Below, piece after piece: positions 26,885 through 35,190 of a stretch of 64,000 nt of DNA. Source of the stretch: Planctomycetota bacterium (GTDB lineage Bacteria; Planctomycetota; UBA1135; GCA-002686595); contig JAJDEU010000020.1 of NCBI GenBank assembly GCA_029259635.1, positions 1 through 64,000 of the forward strand, in the 5' to 3' direction. The translations under genes were made by a program, and so were the position numbers. Below the pieces are notes generated by a model. That model saw only the letters and a list, made by a program, of their open reading frames with translations. It had not been told where the DNA came from and did no database searches. Position 1 is the first letter of the stretch. Every line of letters starts with the position of its first letter.

Positions 26885-28328
26885 ATCCGGCAATAAGGTC
26901 CTCTCTCAAGAAGGAACGAATCACCTTTCGTTCGGAAATATCAATCAAGAAAACGGCTCCTGGCCATTGTGGCGGCGATCTGTACGAGGCCGTCCCGATC
27001 AGCAACTCCGTCACCACTCCTTTCGAGTCTTTCTTGTAAGCGGAAAGGGATATGCCTGGAAACGGTATTTGACTCTCGGGATTCGAGACTTGCCCAAGCA
27101 CTTCGTCCGAGGCGCCAGAAACGATTACGAGGAGAGTCTGAGCGGACGAACCTAACCCTCCGAGACAGCTGAGCCCTAAATCAGAAAACCCGTCGCCATT
27201 GACGTCGCCTAAAGAGAGAACTTCTAGCCCAATTCTTTCCGCGTGTTCCTTCCACTTCCCTAGCAACAATCCGTCAGAACCCGAATACCTAAAAATGGGC
27301 GTTGGACCCCTCGCAGAGCCGCCTATTGCGATGTCAGGTACTCCGTCTTCATTGACATCATCTAGAACGCATAGAGTTCGACCGAACCCTCCTGAATAAT
27401 CACTATCTTTTGGATCGATCGTAACGACACGATCCAGATTAGCGCTCGACAGCCCCCACACGAACTCCGGGTTATTGATCCCAAAGACATCATCACAACC
27501 GAGCCCGCCGCCGCTAACGAGGAGATCGTTGTTGTGATCACCGCTTAAGTCACCAGCCTGAATGACTCGGCCCCCCAGATGCGCATGTGGTGCATCCCCG
27601 AAAGCGGCTTTAATGGCGCTACCGTCTACCCCGCTGTAGATGCGTACAGAACCGCAGTGGTTGCGATCATCAAGTCCATCGTAAGGGGAACCAACTGCAA
27701 AATCCGCTACTCCGTCCTGATTCAAATCGTCCAGCACGGCAAGAGAAGGAAAGGGATAGACAGCGTCCCAAATATTTGCGATCCCCCCCCTAGTCGTTGG
27801 GACATCATAAAGGAGCAAATTCTTCCCAAGTGACATCACAGAAACATAGCCGTCTCCGATGTTGGTTACGGTCGTGGAGATTGTCTCTGGCCTACCGATT
27901 GTGTCTACACCTTGACACGTAGTTCCGATAATGAGATCCGGCACATCGTCGCCATCCAAATCCCCGGGTGCGATCATGCTAATGCCAAACAGATCCCCAG
28001 CTTCCTTGCCATCGAAGGTCATCAGAATTCGCTTAGTTTGCGGATCGAAAATCCAAACTCGACCACAGCGCCCCTTATCACTCGCACCCATGAAGAGAGG
28101 ATCCGACACAGCAATTTCTGGATGTCCATCCGAATTCAAGTCGCCAACCGTCACAACAGCACAACCAAACCTATCTGCGTAGTTGGCGTGACCAATCATC
28201 GTAACGGCCAAGCCGGCGGTTACCTTTTGGACAACGCTTCGTCTAGCAAGAGCCGCGAATAGTAGCTCTCTCACTCGGTGCGGCCAAAAAGCGGCGAATG
28301 CCAATAATTGTTGCTGAACCTTCTTCAT
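26883..28328 (-). CDS. FG-GAP repeat (integrin-alpha-like) secreted protein
   Basis: 481 residues from the ATG at 28328; the ten extra upstream codons of the open frame lie in element E8. The N-terminus (residues 1-50) has hydrophobic stretches but no clean signal peptide. Several FG-GAP repeats follow, with calcium-loop motifs such as DLNSDGHPEIAV, DLDGDDVPDLIIG, DLNQDGVADFAVG, DVNEDGVPDIAIG and DVNGDGFSDLGL, which build a seven-bladed beta-propeller. The protein is probably exposed and involved in adhesion or binding. Codon use looks lower in GC than neighbouring genes. The gene is bracketed exactly by E7 at its stop and by E8 five bases before its start. Confidence 0.82.
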   Translation of the reverse strand: MKKVQQQLLAFAAFWPHRVRELLFAALARRSVVQKVTAGLAVTMIGHANYADRFGCAVVTVGDLNSDGHPEIAVSDPLFMGASDKGRCGRVWIFDPQTKRILMTFDGKEAGDLFGISMIAPGDLDGDDVPDLIIGTTCQGVDTIGRPETISTTVTNIGDGYVSVMSLGKNLLLYDVPTTRGGIANIWDAVYPFPSLAVLDDLNQDGVADFAVGSPYDGLDDRNHCGSVRIYSGVDGSAIKAAFGDAPHAHLGGRVIQAGDLSGDHNNDLLVSGGGLGCDDVFGINNPEFVWGLSSANLDRVVTIDPKDSDYSGGFGRTLCVLDDVNEDGVPDIAIGGSARGPTPIFRYSGSDGLLLGKWKEHAERIGLEVLSLGDVNGDGFSDLGLSCLGGLGSSAQTLLVIVSGASDEVLGQVSNPESQIPFPGISLSAYKKDSKGVVTELLIGTASYRSPPQWPGAVFLIDISERKVIRSFLREDLIAG

Positions 28329-28333
28329 CCCCT

Positions 28334-28603
28334 GATACGGAGTCAGGCTCGACTCCAAACCTCAATCATCACTAAGTACCGCACAACTCGAAACCCGCCC
28401 ACGTTCCTGCTGTCCATCTAGTATGGCCCACCAACCCAGAGGAGATTTCTCCGTCACTGAGAATCCGTCAATTATCGAGTAATTTCGAAATTCACGCGCT
28501 TTGAGGCGCGCGACGACTGGCGATTCTTTCTTGAGCGGTTTGACTTCAGCTTGTGCGGTACTGTTTGACGGTTCAGGTCTCGGGTGGAGCCTGGCTCCGT
28601 ATC
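28334..28603 (+). mobile_element. RAYT-family miniature element E8 (type B)
   Basis: 270 bp. The left end is GATACGGAGTCAGGCTCG, the right end GGAGCCTGGCTCCGTATC. Same interior as E6 and E7, with the ARALRRATT-like relic and CGCGC...GCGCG inner hairpin. It sits directly upstream of the FG-GAP gene start, so that gene's promoter and leader are inside it or beyond it. Confidence 0.85.
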
Positions 28604-28880
28604 AGCTCCATCGAAGGCTTTAGGAGAGGCGGGGATACTCCGGCGAAGGTGAATGCAGTACCGTAGCGGGTCGCGCGTGTGCCACCTGGCTCACTCCAGG
28701 GCGCGCCGCGCTCGCCCGCCAGAGCAACGCTTCACGCGACTCACGTCACCGCGAAGCGTCGCATTCCGTCACCCGCTCTGGGTGACTTCACTCGATTGAT
28801 TTTAATGATTCGCGAACTCCGATCCTCTCCGTTGTTTGGACAGGTTTCAGAACGCAACCAACGAAGAGGATTGAACCCCA
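28604..28880 (+). other. leader region of the RRM gene
   Basis: 277 bases between E8 and the RNA-binding protein gene. A purine-rich AACGAAGAGG lies about 10 bases before the ATG and is a good ribosome-binding site. The remainder could be a long 5' untranslated leader, as is common for cold-inducible RNA-binding proteins, but no specific structure could be assigned. Confidence 0.4.
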
Positions 28881-29237
28881 ATGGGTAACAGACTGTATAT
28901 CGGAAACCTTTCCTGGGACACGACCCAGGACACTCTCCAGGCCGTGCTCGTCGAGAACGGACGCACCGTAAAAGACCTGCACTTCGCGATGGACCGCGAA
29001 ACCGGTCGTCCCCGCGGCTTCGCGTTCGCCGAAATGAGCAGCGAGGCCGAAGCCCAGGCGTGCATCGAACAGATGGACGGCATGGAGCTCGACGGCCGCA
29101 ACCTCAAGGTCAACGAAGCCCAACCGCGCCCCGAGCGTAGTGGCGGCGGCGGCGGTGGTGGCGGTGGCGGTGGCGGACGCGGCGGCCGCGGTGGCGGCGG
29201 CCATGGTGGCGGCGGTGGCGGTGGCGACCGCTGGTAG
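28881..29237 (+). CDS. RRM-type RNA-binding protein with glycine-rich tail
   Basis: 118 residues. A single RNA recognition motif fills residues 1-80, with RNP2 as LYIGNL (4-9) and RNP1 as RGFAFAEM (about 45-52). A glycine-rich tail (about 88-118) with interspersed Arg and His follows. This is the architecture of bacterial and chloroplast glycine-rich cold-responsive RNA-binding proteins, thought to act as RNA chaperones in the cytoplasm. It has a good ribosome-binding site and is followed by a strong hairpin at 29268. Confidence 0.92.
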   Translation: MGNRLYIGNLSWDTTQDTLQAVLVENGRTVKDLHFAMDRETGRPRGFAFAEMSSEAEAQACIEQMDGMELDGRNLKVNEAQPRPERSGGGGGGGGGGGGRGGRGGGGHGGGGGGGDRW

Positions 29238-29267
29238 ACCTGGCTAAACCCAGCTCACCAATCACGG

Positions 29268-29293
29268 GCGGCACTCGGGGAACCGGGTGCCGC
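29268..29293 (+). terminator. hairpin downstream of the RRM gene
   Basis: An 11-bp stem (GCGGCACTCGG paired with CCGGGTGCCGC, one G-T pair) closes a GGAA tetraloop 30 bases after the stop. No clear T-run follows, so it may stabilise the transcript end rather than act as a simple intrinsic terminator. Confidence 0.55.
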
Positions 29294-29457
29294 TCGATTG
29301 CATTCGATCACGTAGCCCATGAGTCGCTTCGCCGATCCGGCGGCGGCCCTTCCGAGGCGGCGGTGCCCACCGTCAGCGGCCAGCCCAAGGCGGAAGGCCT
29401 TGAGTTTTCAAGCGGCGGCTCGATCGCTGCACACCTGAATCAGTAGCGGTAGTCACT

Positions 29458-29658
29458 ATGGCGAAAAGCAAGCAACGTACGACGTTCGAGAAGCGACGTC
29501 GGGAGCAAGAGAAGCAAGATAAGCGAGCGGAGAAGCGTGGCCGCAGACAAGACCGCAAGGAAGAGAAGGACCTTCGCGAGCCGACCGCTGTCGATCTGAC
29601 CAAAGCGCCCGACGGGCCAGCGCTGAATCGCGAAGAGCTCGACGGGGATGCGGAGTGA
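29458..29658 (+). CDS. small highly charged basic protein
   Basis: 66 residues. The first 40 are almost entirely Lys, Arg, Glu and Gln in a helical pattern (FEKRRREQEKQDKRAEKRGR), and the last 25 are acidic and proline-containing. Similar short proteins beginning MAKS and rich in KRE occur widely in bacteria without a known role; nucleic-acid binding is an inference from charge. It lies downstream of the RRM gene in the same orientation, beyond the hairpin. The ribosome-binding site is weak. Confidence 0.6.
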   Translation: MAKSKQRTTFEKRRREQEKQDKRAEKRGRRQDRKEEKDLREPTAVDLTKAPDGPALNREELDGDAE

Positions 29659-29750
29659 ACCTCTCCATCGAGTAGAGCGCTGCGGCTAGACGCGGCTGGC
29701 CATCCCGAATCCGAAACTGATCAGCCGAGTCACCCGCGCTCGATTCCCGG

Positions 29751-31046
29751 CTAGTCGAAGTCGGAGATCATTCTGCTCCAGCGCGGGTCCGAATGAAGCG
29801 AATTCAGATCTCGATCACTCTGAAGGTGCTCAAAGTCGTTGTAGCCGGATGCGAGTGCATGGCGGAGAGCCTCAAAGGCCCGCTCGACGTTTTCAGCCAG
29901 CGCGAAAGCACAGGCGCCATTGTAGGCCGCGTTCGCACCGAAGCCCGGCGCTCCGCCAGCGAGCATGAAGTACGCCCCGGCCTTCTCGAAGGCTTGTTTC
30001 TGGTAGTGCACGAATCCGAGCCCAAACCAGACTCCCGGAAACTCGCTGGCTCGACCTTCCAGCTTGGTGAAGAGCGACTCCGCCAGCTCGATATCCTGCG
30101 CATTCAATGCGCTCCAAGCCTGCTGCAAGACCACTCCCGGAGCAACCGCCCCGAGATTGACCCGCACTAGAGTTCGCGCGTTACCGGCGCTCGGATCCGC
30201 ACAGCCCAGATACAGAGTGGTCCCGTCGCCGGACGCGGCGACTCCATTGCAGCCGGCGACGAGCGGCGAGAGCCGAGGGCCCTGTGAACTCTTCTGCACA
30301 CCGTCTTGAAGGATGTAGTGCACAGCTCCCTCAGGATTGATTCTGTAGACGGCTCCGATTCCGGAGGCTGCGTACAAGAATCCGCCAGCCCAATCCAAAT
30401 GAGCGCCGGCGCCTTTACCGAACGCTAGCGGCAAACAGCTGAAGAGCTCGACCTGGCCCTCACTCGGGATGCGAAAGATGCGCGCGTCGCGCCCACTCGA
30501 GACGTACAGCACTCCATTATCGTCGATCGCAATTCCCACCGAACCCGCGAGCCGAGGATCTTTCGCGTAAGTACTGAGCGCACCTTCGGGAGTGATCTTC
30601 GCGACGGTGAAGTCCTGAGCATTGGGACGCCCATAGATGGTGACGTAGAGATTGTCCGCCGCGTCGATGGCCATTCCCGCTGGCCCGAGCGGTGTCGTGG
30701 CAAACTTACGCACTTCTCCTTCCGGCGAGACGATGCTGATGTAGTTGGAGTTGTAGTTGCTCACGAAGAGGTTGCCCTTTGAATCCATCACCGTGTCCGT
30801 TGGGCCTTCGAAACCTTCCGCGACAACTTCGATCGCTCCTTCTGGACTGGACCGGAACAGCGCCGAGCCCTTCCAGGATCCGCACAAGTAGAGATTGCCG
30901 TCGCTGGCGTAGTTGAGCCCGTCGAAGGGGAACTCGATGGTGCGATTGATCCGCTCGACCGACTGCTTGGATTGGATGGGAAGTGGACTGTCGCTGCTCT
31001 GTGGCGCAAGGCTCATGTACAGAGCGAGCAGGATCGAAGTTTTCAT
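29751..31046 (-). CDS. secreted NHL/SMP-30-like beta-propeller with TPR-like tail
   Basis: 431 residues. The start at 31046 gives a signal peptide (MKTSILLALYMSLA). About six NHL/SGL-type blades follow (DGNLYLCG, KGNLFVSNYNSNYISIV, ADNLYVTIYG, NGVLYVSSGRDARIFRI), the pattern of gluconolactonase-like and Vgb propellers. From about residue 325 an alpha-helical TPR-like region follows (AWSALNAQDIELAESLFTKL, FEKAGAYFML, FALAENVERAFEALRHA). It is probably periplasmic and may bind a protein or sugar ligand. The 13 upstream codons of the open frame are not needed. Confidence 0.78.
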   Translation of the reverse strand: MKTSILLALYMSLAPQSSDSPLPIQSKQSVERINRTIEFPFDGLNYASDGNLYLCGSWKGSALFRSSPEGAIEVVAEGFEGPTDTVMDSKGNLFVSNYNSNYISIVSPEGEVRKFATTPLGPAGMAIDAADNLYVTIYGRPNAQDFTVAKITPEGALSTYAKDPRLAGSVGIAIDDNGVLYVSSGRDARIFRIPSEGQVELFSCLPLAFGKGAGAHLDWAGGFLYAASGIGAVYRINPEGAVHYILQDGVQKSSQGPRLSPLVAGCNGVAASGDGTTLYLGCADPSAGNARTLVRVNLGAVAPGVVLQQAWSALNAQDIELAESLFTKLEGRASEFPGVWFGLGFVHYQKQAFEKAGAYFMLAGGAPGFGANAAYNGACAFALAENVERAFEALRHALASGYNDFEHLQSDRDLNSLHSDPRWSRMISDFD

Positions 31047-31237
31047 GGAGTGGTTCCTATACTGGGGGAAGCTGATCGACGGCAAAGGTCAGTTCGAGAG
31101 AGTAGTGGCCCTCTGCAAGCGCGAGCGCGGAGAGGGCTCACCTGCTTCACGCAGTGGCGAAGCGCGCTCTGCCAGGGACGAAATGGTGCAGGCCGAATCG
31201 CATCGAGCCGCGTACGCTTCGGCGAAGGCCTTCGCGC

Positions 31238-32383
31238 ATGCCGCTCCCCTCTGAATCCATGACTCCGCCCTCAGCGAACCCCAAAATCTCCACGTGGCAA
31301 CGAACCGCCATGTTGATGGGAATCTGGCTCGTTCCGGGATTTCTCCAGTGCGTGCAGGAGCTGACTTGGTCGCACACGCGCGGAGGGGGTGAAGCTCGCA
31401 TCGGCTTCATCCTGCTCTACTTCCTGCCACTTTGGCTTCCGTGGGCCGCCTTCACTCCGCTCGTTCTGGCACTCGCACGCCGATTCAGTTTCCAGCGAAC
31501 ACCGCGCCTCGCATTCCTTCTGACCCACGTCGTGGCGTGCGTCGGATTCGGGCTCCTACATCTCGTTCTGATCGGGCTGTTCAAGATCACCTTCCCGCCC
31601 CGCGACTCGGTCCCCACCGAGCTCTGGCCCTGGCTGGTTCGAATGCTGTGGTCGCTCCACTCCCAGGCCGAGGTCCTGGCCTACTTCGGAGTTGTCGCCG
31701 TCGGGCATGCACTGAGCGCTCTTCGTGCGAGTCGTGAACGGGAGGTACGCGCGCTCAAACTAGAAGGACAATTGGCCGAAGCACGGCTGGCCGTACTTCA
31801 AGGTCAGCTCCGACCTCACTTTCTCTTCAACACGCTGAATTCGATCGACGTCATGATGAAATCGGACGTGAAGGGTGCGAGCGACATGCTGCATCGCTTG
31901 AGCGGTCTGCTTCGTCGCACGCTGCGGAGCGAAGCACCGACGCATTCACTGAGAGAGGAACTCGAACACCTGCGCTGCTACATCGACATCGAGAGCGTTC
32001 GATTCAGCGATCGACTAGAGGTGTCGTTCGAGGTCGAGGAAGCCTCCCTCCCACTCGACGTCCCCACGTTCATCCTGCAACCTTTGGTCGAGAACTCGAT
32101 CAGCCACGGCATCCTGCCCTACGCCGAGCGCGGCACCGTCGTGGTTCGAGCCAAGTGCTCCGACGATCGCCTCGAAATCGAAATCGAGGACGATGGAGTC
32201 GGAGTGGTGGCAAAGATCACCGAAGGCATCGGAATCGGAAATACGCGCGTGAGTCTGAACGAGCTCTATGGCGACGACCACAGCTTCACAGTGGAGCCTC
32301 GCACAGGACGCGGCACCGTCGTTTCGATCTCGCTCCCGCGCCGCACCGCTGATCAGAGCCGGCCGGAGTTCAGAGATGAGTAG
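31238..32383 (+). CDS. LytS/YehU-type sensor histidine kinase
   Basis: About 381 residues. Four hydrophobic segments (about 22-38, 48-80, 92-115 and 140-160) form the membrane sensor. A short coiled coil leads to the His_kinase domain with the phosphoacceptor His in QLRPHFLFNTLNSID (about 194). The ATPase has the N box LQPLVENSISHG and the G box IEDDGVGV. The start is placed at 31238, where GAAGG precedes the ATG; 31259 is an alternative. The stop overlaps the response-regulator start by eight bases, so the two form an operon. Members of this class usually sense envelope or metabolite signals. Confidence 0.87.
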   Translation: MPLPSESMTPPSANPKISTWQRTAMLMGIWLVPGFLQCVQELTWSHTRGGGEARIGFILLYFLPLWLPWAAFTPLVLALARRFSFQRTPRLAFLLTHVVACVGFGLLHLVLIGLFKITFPPRDSVPTELWPWLVRMLWSLHSQAEVLAYFGVVAVGHALSALRASREREVRALKLEGQLAEARLAVLQGQLRPHFLFNTLNSIDVMMKSDVKGASDMLHRLSGLLRRTLRSEAPTHSLREELEHLRCYIDIESVRFSDRLEVSFEVEEASLPLDVPTFILQPLVENSISHGILPYAERGTVVVRAKCSDDRLEIEIEDDGVGVVAKITEGIGIGNTRVSLNELYGDDHSFTVEPRTGRGTVVSISLPRRTADQSRPEFRDE

Positions 32384-33137
32384 TAGCCAGCGAGAAGTCT
32401 TGTTGGTGGACGACGAACCCTTGGCGCGTCAGGGATTGCGAAAGCTGCTCGAGGCCTGCCCGGACTTTCGCGTTGCCGCCGAGTGCAAGAACGGTCTAGA
32501 GGCTGTGCGAGCACTTCGAGACGAGCACTTTGACTTGGTGTTGCTCGACATCGAACTCCCCGAGCTCGATGGTTTCGAAGTCTTGAGCCGAGTTCCAGTC
32601 AGCAAGCGACCTCCCGTCGTCTTCATCACCGCCTTCGATCAGTACGCGGTGCAAGCCTTCGAAGCGCATGCTCTCGACTACCTCGTCAAGCCGGTAGCTC
32701 CGGCGCGATTCGCAGCTGCACTCGATCGCGTGCGAATCGCGAATCACTCCGCAGAGAACGAGAGACGATTGAACGCATTGCTCGACGAGATTGGCCCGAC
32801 CTCGCGTCATCCGACCCGCGTAGCGGCGAAGGCCGGTGGACGCACCTGTTTGATCGCGGTGGATGAGATCGACTGGATCCAAGCGGCGGACAACTACGTC
32901 CGGCTTCACACCGGCGGAAGGACCGTTCTACAGCGAGAGTCGATTTCACATCTCGTCGAGAGATTGAACCCCGCCCAGTTCGTGCGCATCCATCGCTCGC
33001 ACGCCGTCAATATCAGCCGAATTCGAGAGCTGCGTGCCGTCGGTCGCGGAGACGGTCGCTTGCTCTTAGAGGGCGGAACGGAGCTTACCGTCAGCAGGAG
33101 CTATCGCTCCAATCTTGAGCGCGTCTTCAAGGACTGA
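32376..33137 (+). CDS. LytTR-family response regulator
   Basis: 253 residues. A receiver domain covers residues 6-120, with acidic pocket D12-D13 and the phosphorylation site D58 in LVLLDIELP. The C-terminal LytTR DNA-binding domain (about 150-253) has the characteristic IDWIQAADNYVRLHT and FVRIHRSHAVN. It is translated from an overlapping start within the kinase gene. LytTR regulators bind direct repeats of about 9 bp upstream of target promoters; no such target was identified in this window. It is convergent with selO. Confidence 0.92.
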   Translation: MSSSQREVLLVDDEPLARQGLRKLLEACPDFRVAAECKNGLEAVRALRDEHFDLVLLDIELPELDGFEVLSRVPVSKRPPVVFITAFDQYAVQAFEAHALDYLVKPVAPARFAAALDRVRIANHSAENERRLNALLDEIGPTSRHPTRVAAKAGGRTCLIAVDEIDWIQAADNYVRLHTGGRTVLQRESISHLVERLNPAQFVRIHRSHAVNISRIRELRAVGRGDGRLLLEGGTELTVSRSYRSNLERVFKD

Positions 33138-33296
33138 ACGGCAGCTTTCAGGAAGCCAGGGCATTCGTTCACAACGACGTCCACGAACAAGTGGATCGAT
33201 TGTCCACCGACGCGCGCAGCTGATCGCCGTACTAATTGAATTTAGGCCGATCTCGTCGATGCAACGCGTGAGACTACTCCCCCCAAGCCCGTCCTC

Positions 33297-34775
33297 TCAA
33301 GTACCGCAGTAGGTCGTGTAGGGGCCAAACTCGACGGGCGCGGAGCCTGCGAAGGCTTCTTGGCCCGCGACTTCTGTGTACGGATCGGCGAGCACTTGCA
33401 CCAGCTTCTCGAAGGGTGCGAAGTCGAGGGCGGTCGCGGCCACGAGCGCTTCCTCGACCTTGTGATTGCGCGGAATGTAGATCGGATTGACACGATCCAT
33501 GGCCTCCGCCTTCGCTAACGGATCACCGGCTTCGCTTTCGTGGCGCTTGCGCCAAAGCACGAGCCAGTCATCGAACTTGGCAGAGCTCAGAAGGAGCGAA
33601 CGCACCGACGCGTCATCACCGCGAAGAGCTTGTCCGAGTCCTCGGAAGGTGTTCGTGAAGTCCGCGCTCTCGGATGCCATGACGGACAGCAAGTCATTGA
33701 CCAACTTGTCATCACCCGGTCGAACGCCAGGAAGCCCAAGCTTGGCGCACATCTCTCCAAGCCAGGCGGGCTCGTAGAGTTCGGCAAACTCTTCGACCGC
33801 GTCGGTGGCCAGTTGAATCGCGCGGTCCGAGTCGTCGGGATCGATCAGATCGAGAAGCGTCTCGGCGAAGCGCGCGAGATTCCACTTCGTGGCCGGCGGC
33901 TGATTGACGTAGGCGTAACGTCCGCGGCGATCGATGGAGCTGTAGACCGACTGCGGATCGTACGCGTCCACAAAAGCGCAGGGGCCGTAGTCGATCGTCT
34001 CGCCCGAAATGGTCGTGTTGTCGGTGTTCATCACACCGTGAACGAATCCGATGGACATCCACTTCGCCACCAGCTCGGCTTGCCGCTTCACGACGGAGCG
34101 CAGGAACTTCAGGTACGGAGCGTCGCCGCCGGTGAGTTCGGGGAAGTGGCGGTTGATCGAGTAGTCCGCCAATCGCTGCAGCTTCTCCTTCACGCCGTGG
34201 TTCGCGAAGTACTGAAAGGTACCGACGCGCAAGTGGCTGGAGGCCACGCGCGCGAGCACGGCACCCGGCAGTGCAGACTCGCGATAGACCGACTCCCCCG
34301 TCGTGCAGGCAGCCAGCGACCTGGTGGTCGGGATACGAACCGCGTGCATGAACTCGCCAATCAGATACTCGCGCAGCACGGGACCGATAGCAGCCTTCCC
34401 ATCGCCGCCGCGCGAGAACGGTGTCGGACCCGAACCCTTGAGGTGCAGATCTCGCCTCATGCCCTTCGTGTCCACCAACTCCCCCACGAGCAGCGCGCGA
34501 CCGTCGCCCAGTTGCGCGGAGAAACCGCCGAACTGATGCCCGGCGTAGATCTGCGCGAGCGGACTCGCGCCTTCCGGCGATTCGCTGCCCGTAAAGAACC
34601 GAGCACCTTGCGCGTTGTCGAGCGTCGCGCCATCGAGCCCCAACTCCTCCGCTAGCTCATGGTTGAACTTAACGATCGCGGGTTCGGGGAACTTCGCGCC
34701 CTGCCACGCGGTGTACAAGCCCTCGAGCTCTGCGGCATAGGTGTTGTCGAACGGGAACAGTTGGCTGGGCGTCAT
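33297..34775 (-). CDS. selO: SelO-type protein AMPylase (YdiU family)
   Basis: 492 residues, the normal family length. The N-terminal half contains IYAGHQFGGFSAQLGDGRA and LHLKGSGPTPFSRGGDG, which hold the pseudokinase ATP-binding residues in the inverted orientation typical of SelO. GFVHGVMNTDN is the catalytic/metal loop. SelO transfers AMP to Ser, Thr and Tyr of proteins during redox stress. Eukaryotic enzymes carry selenocysteine near the C-terminus; here the corresponding place is an ordinary Cys three residues from the end (YCGT). The start at 34775 (MTPSQLFPFDNTYA) is chosen over the longer frame because the domain begins there. Confidence 0.93.
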   Translation of the reverse strand: MTPSQLFPFDNTYAAELEGLYTAWQGAKFPEPAIVKFNHELAEELGLDGATLDNAQGARFFTGSESPEGASPLAQIYAGHQFGGFSAQLGDGRALLVGELVDTKGMRRDLHLKGSGPTPFSRGGDGKAAIGPVLREYLIGEFMHAVRIPTTRSLAACTTGESVYRESALPGAVLARVASSHLRVGTFQYFANHGVKEKLQRLADYSINRHFPELTGGDAPYLKFLRSVVKRQAELVAKWMSIGFVHGVMNTDNTTISGETIDYGPCAFVDAYDPQSVYSSIDRRGRYAYVNQPPATKWNLARFAETLLDLIDPDDSDRAIQLATDAVEEFAELYEPAWLGEMCAKLGLPGVRPGDDKLVNDLLSVMASESADFTNTFRGLGQALRGDDASVRSLLLSSAKFDDWLVLWRKRHESEAGDPLAKAEAMDRVNPIYIPRNHKVEEALVAATALDFAPFEKLVQVLADPYTEVAGQEAFAGSAPVEFGPYTTYCGT

Positions 34776-34842
34776 GGTGGTCTCTAGATCGTTCGGGCAC
34801 GCGTGGTTTTCCGTTGTCCGTAACGAGAACGCTCCACACCTC

Positions 34843-34930
34843 ATTCAAACCAAAGTATTCAAACCAAAGTATTCAAACCGGAATCGACTTCCGTTTTAGC
34901 AAACGGCTCCTCGGGCGCAAGGCGCGATCG
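34843..34930 (+). repeat. 14-bp tandem repeat and dispersed TTTTAGC repeat
   Basis: ATTCAAACCAAAGT is repeated twice and then partly a third time (34843-34880). It merges into a copy of the dispersed repeat: CCGGAATCGACTTCC, CGTTTTAGCAAA, CTCCTCGG and GCAAGGCGCG. That part is closest to the copy at 59660-59745. It lies about 70 bases upstream of selO. Confidence 0.55.
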
Positions 34931-34968
34931 TGAAAGCACGCTTCGGTAGGGCCCCGAATGTCTGTCCA

Positions 34969-35041
34969 TCCAGAAAACCCAGCCTACTGGTTTCGAACGA
35001 GTTTAACGCTCGTTATTGCAAAGCATACCTAGCAGTCCGTG
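34969..35041 (+). repeat. dispersed repeat, further copy
   Basis: TCCAGAAAACCC at the left is followed by ACGCTCGTTATTGCAAAGCA and AGTCCGTGG. This is close to the copy at 146-215, which reads ACGCTCGTTTTAGCAAAGCA and AGTCCGCG. The copy lies in the otherwise empty region between selO and the metallo-hydrolase gene. Confidence 0.55.
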
Positions 35042-35101
35042 GTGAAAGTGCTTTGCTCTATGAGCAGCAAATTTTTAGTCGGGTTGATGCCCGGAAACGA
35101 A

Positions 35102-35121
35102 CCCGAATCCATAGATTCGGG
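35102..35121. terminator. perfect 8-bp hairpin between two minus-strand genes
   Basis: CCCGAATC and GATTCGGG pair perfectly around a CATA loop. It stands about 70 bases after the stop of the metallo-hydrolase/rhodanese gene (minus strand). A TTTT run lies on the plus side, so direction cannot be decided. It may end the metallo-hydrolase transcript. Confidence 0.45.
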
Positions 35122-35190
35122 GAGGCTTTTGGGTGCCGACCTGGCCAAAAATCGGCCGCTTATGGAGTGAATGACTTTTACCACGGGCTG

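Noticed and set aside
10303..28603. CRISPR array or integron cassette array as explanation of the regular repeats
   Set aside because: Spacing is kilobases and contains whole genes, the repeats have inverted ends and transposase relics, and no cas or integron integrase genes are present.
33540..34655. 371-codon plus-strand open frame opposite selO
   Set aside because: It is the antisense shadow of a well-conserved GC-rich gene and has no domain character.
33297..34775. SelO as a selenoprotein
   Set aside because: The C-terminal position is a normal Cys codon followed by Gly-Thr and the stop; no TGA is read through.
35102..35160. Riboswitch or small RNA from the two hairpins between selO and the metallo-hydrolase gene
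   Set aside because: Only simple stems are visible, no known consensus, and the region is explained by repeat copies and a possible terminator.
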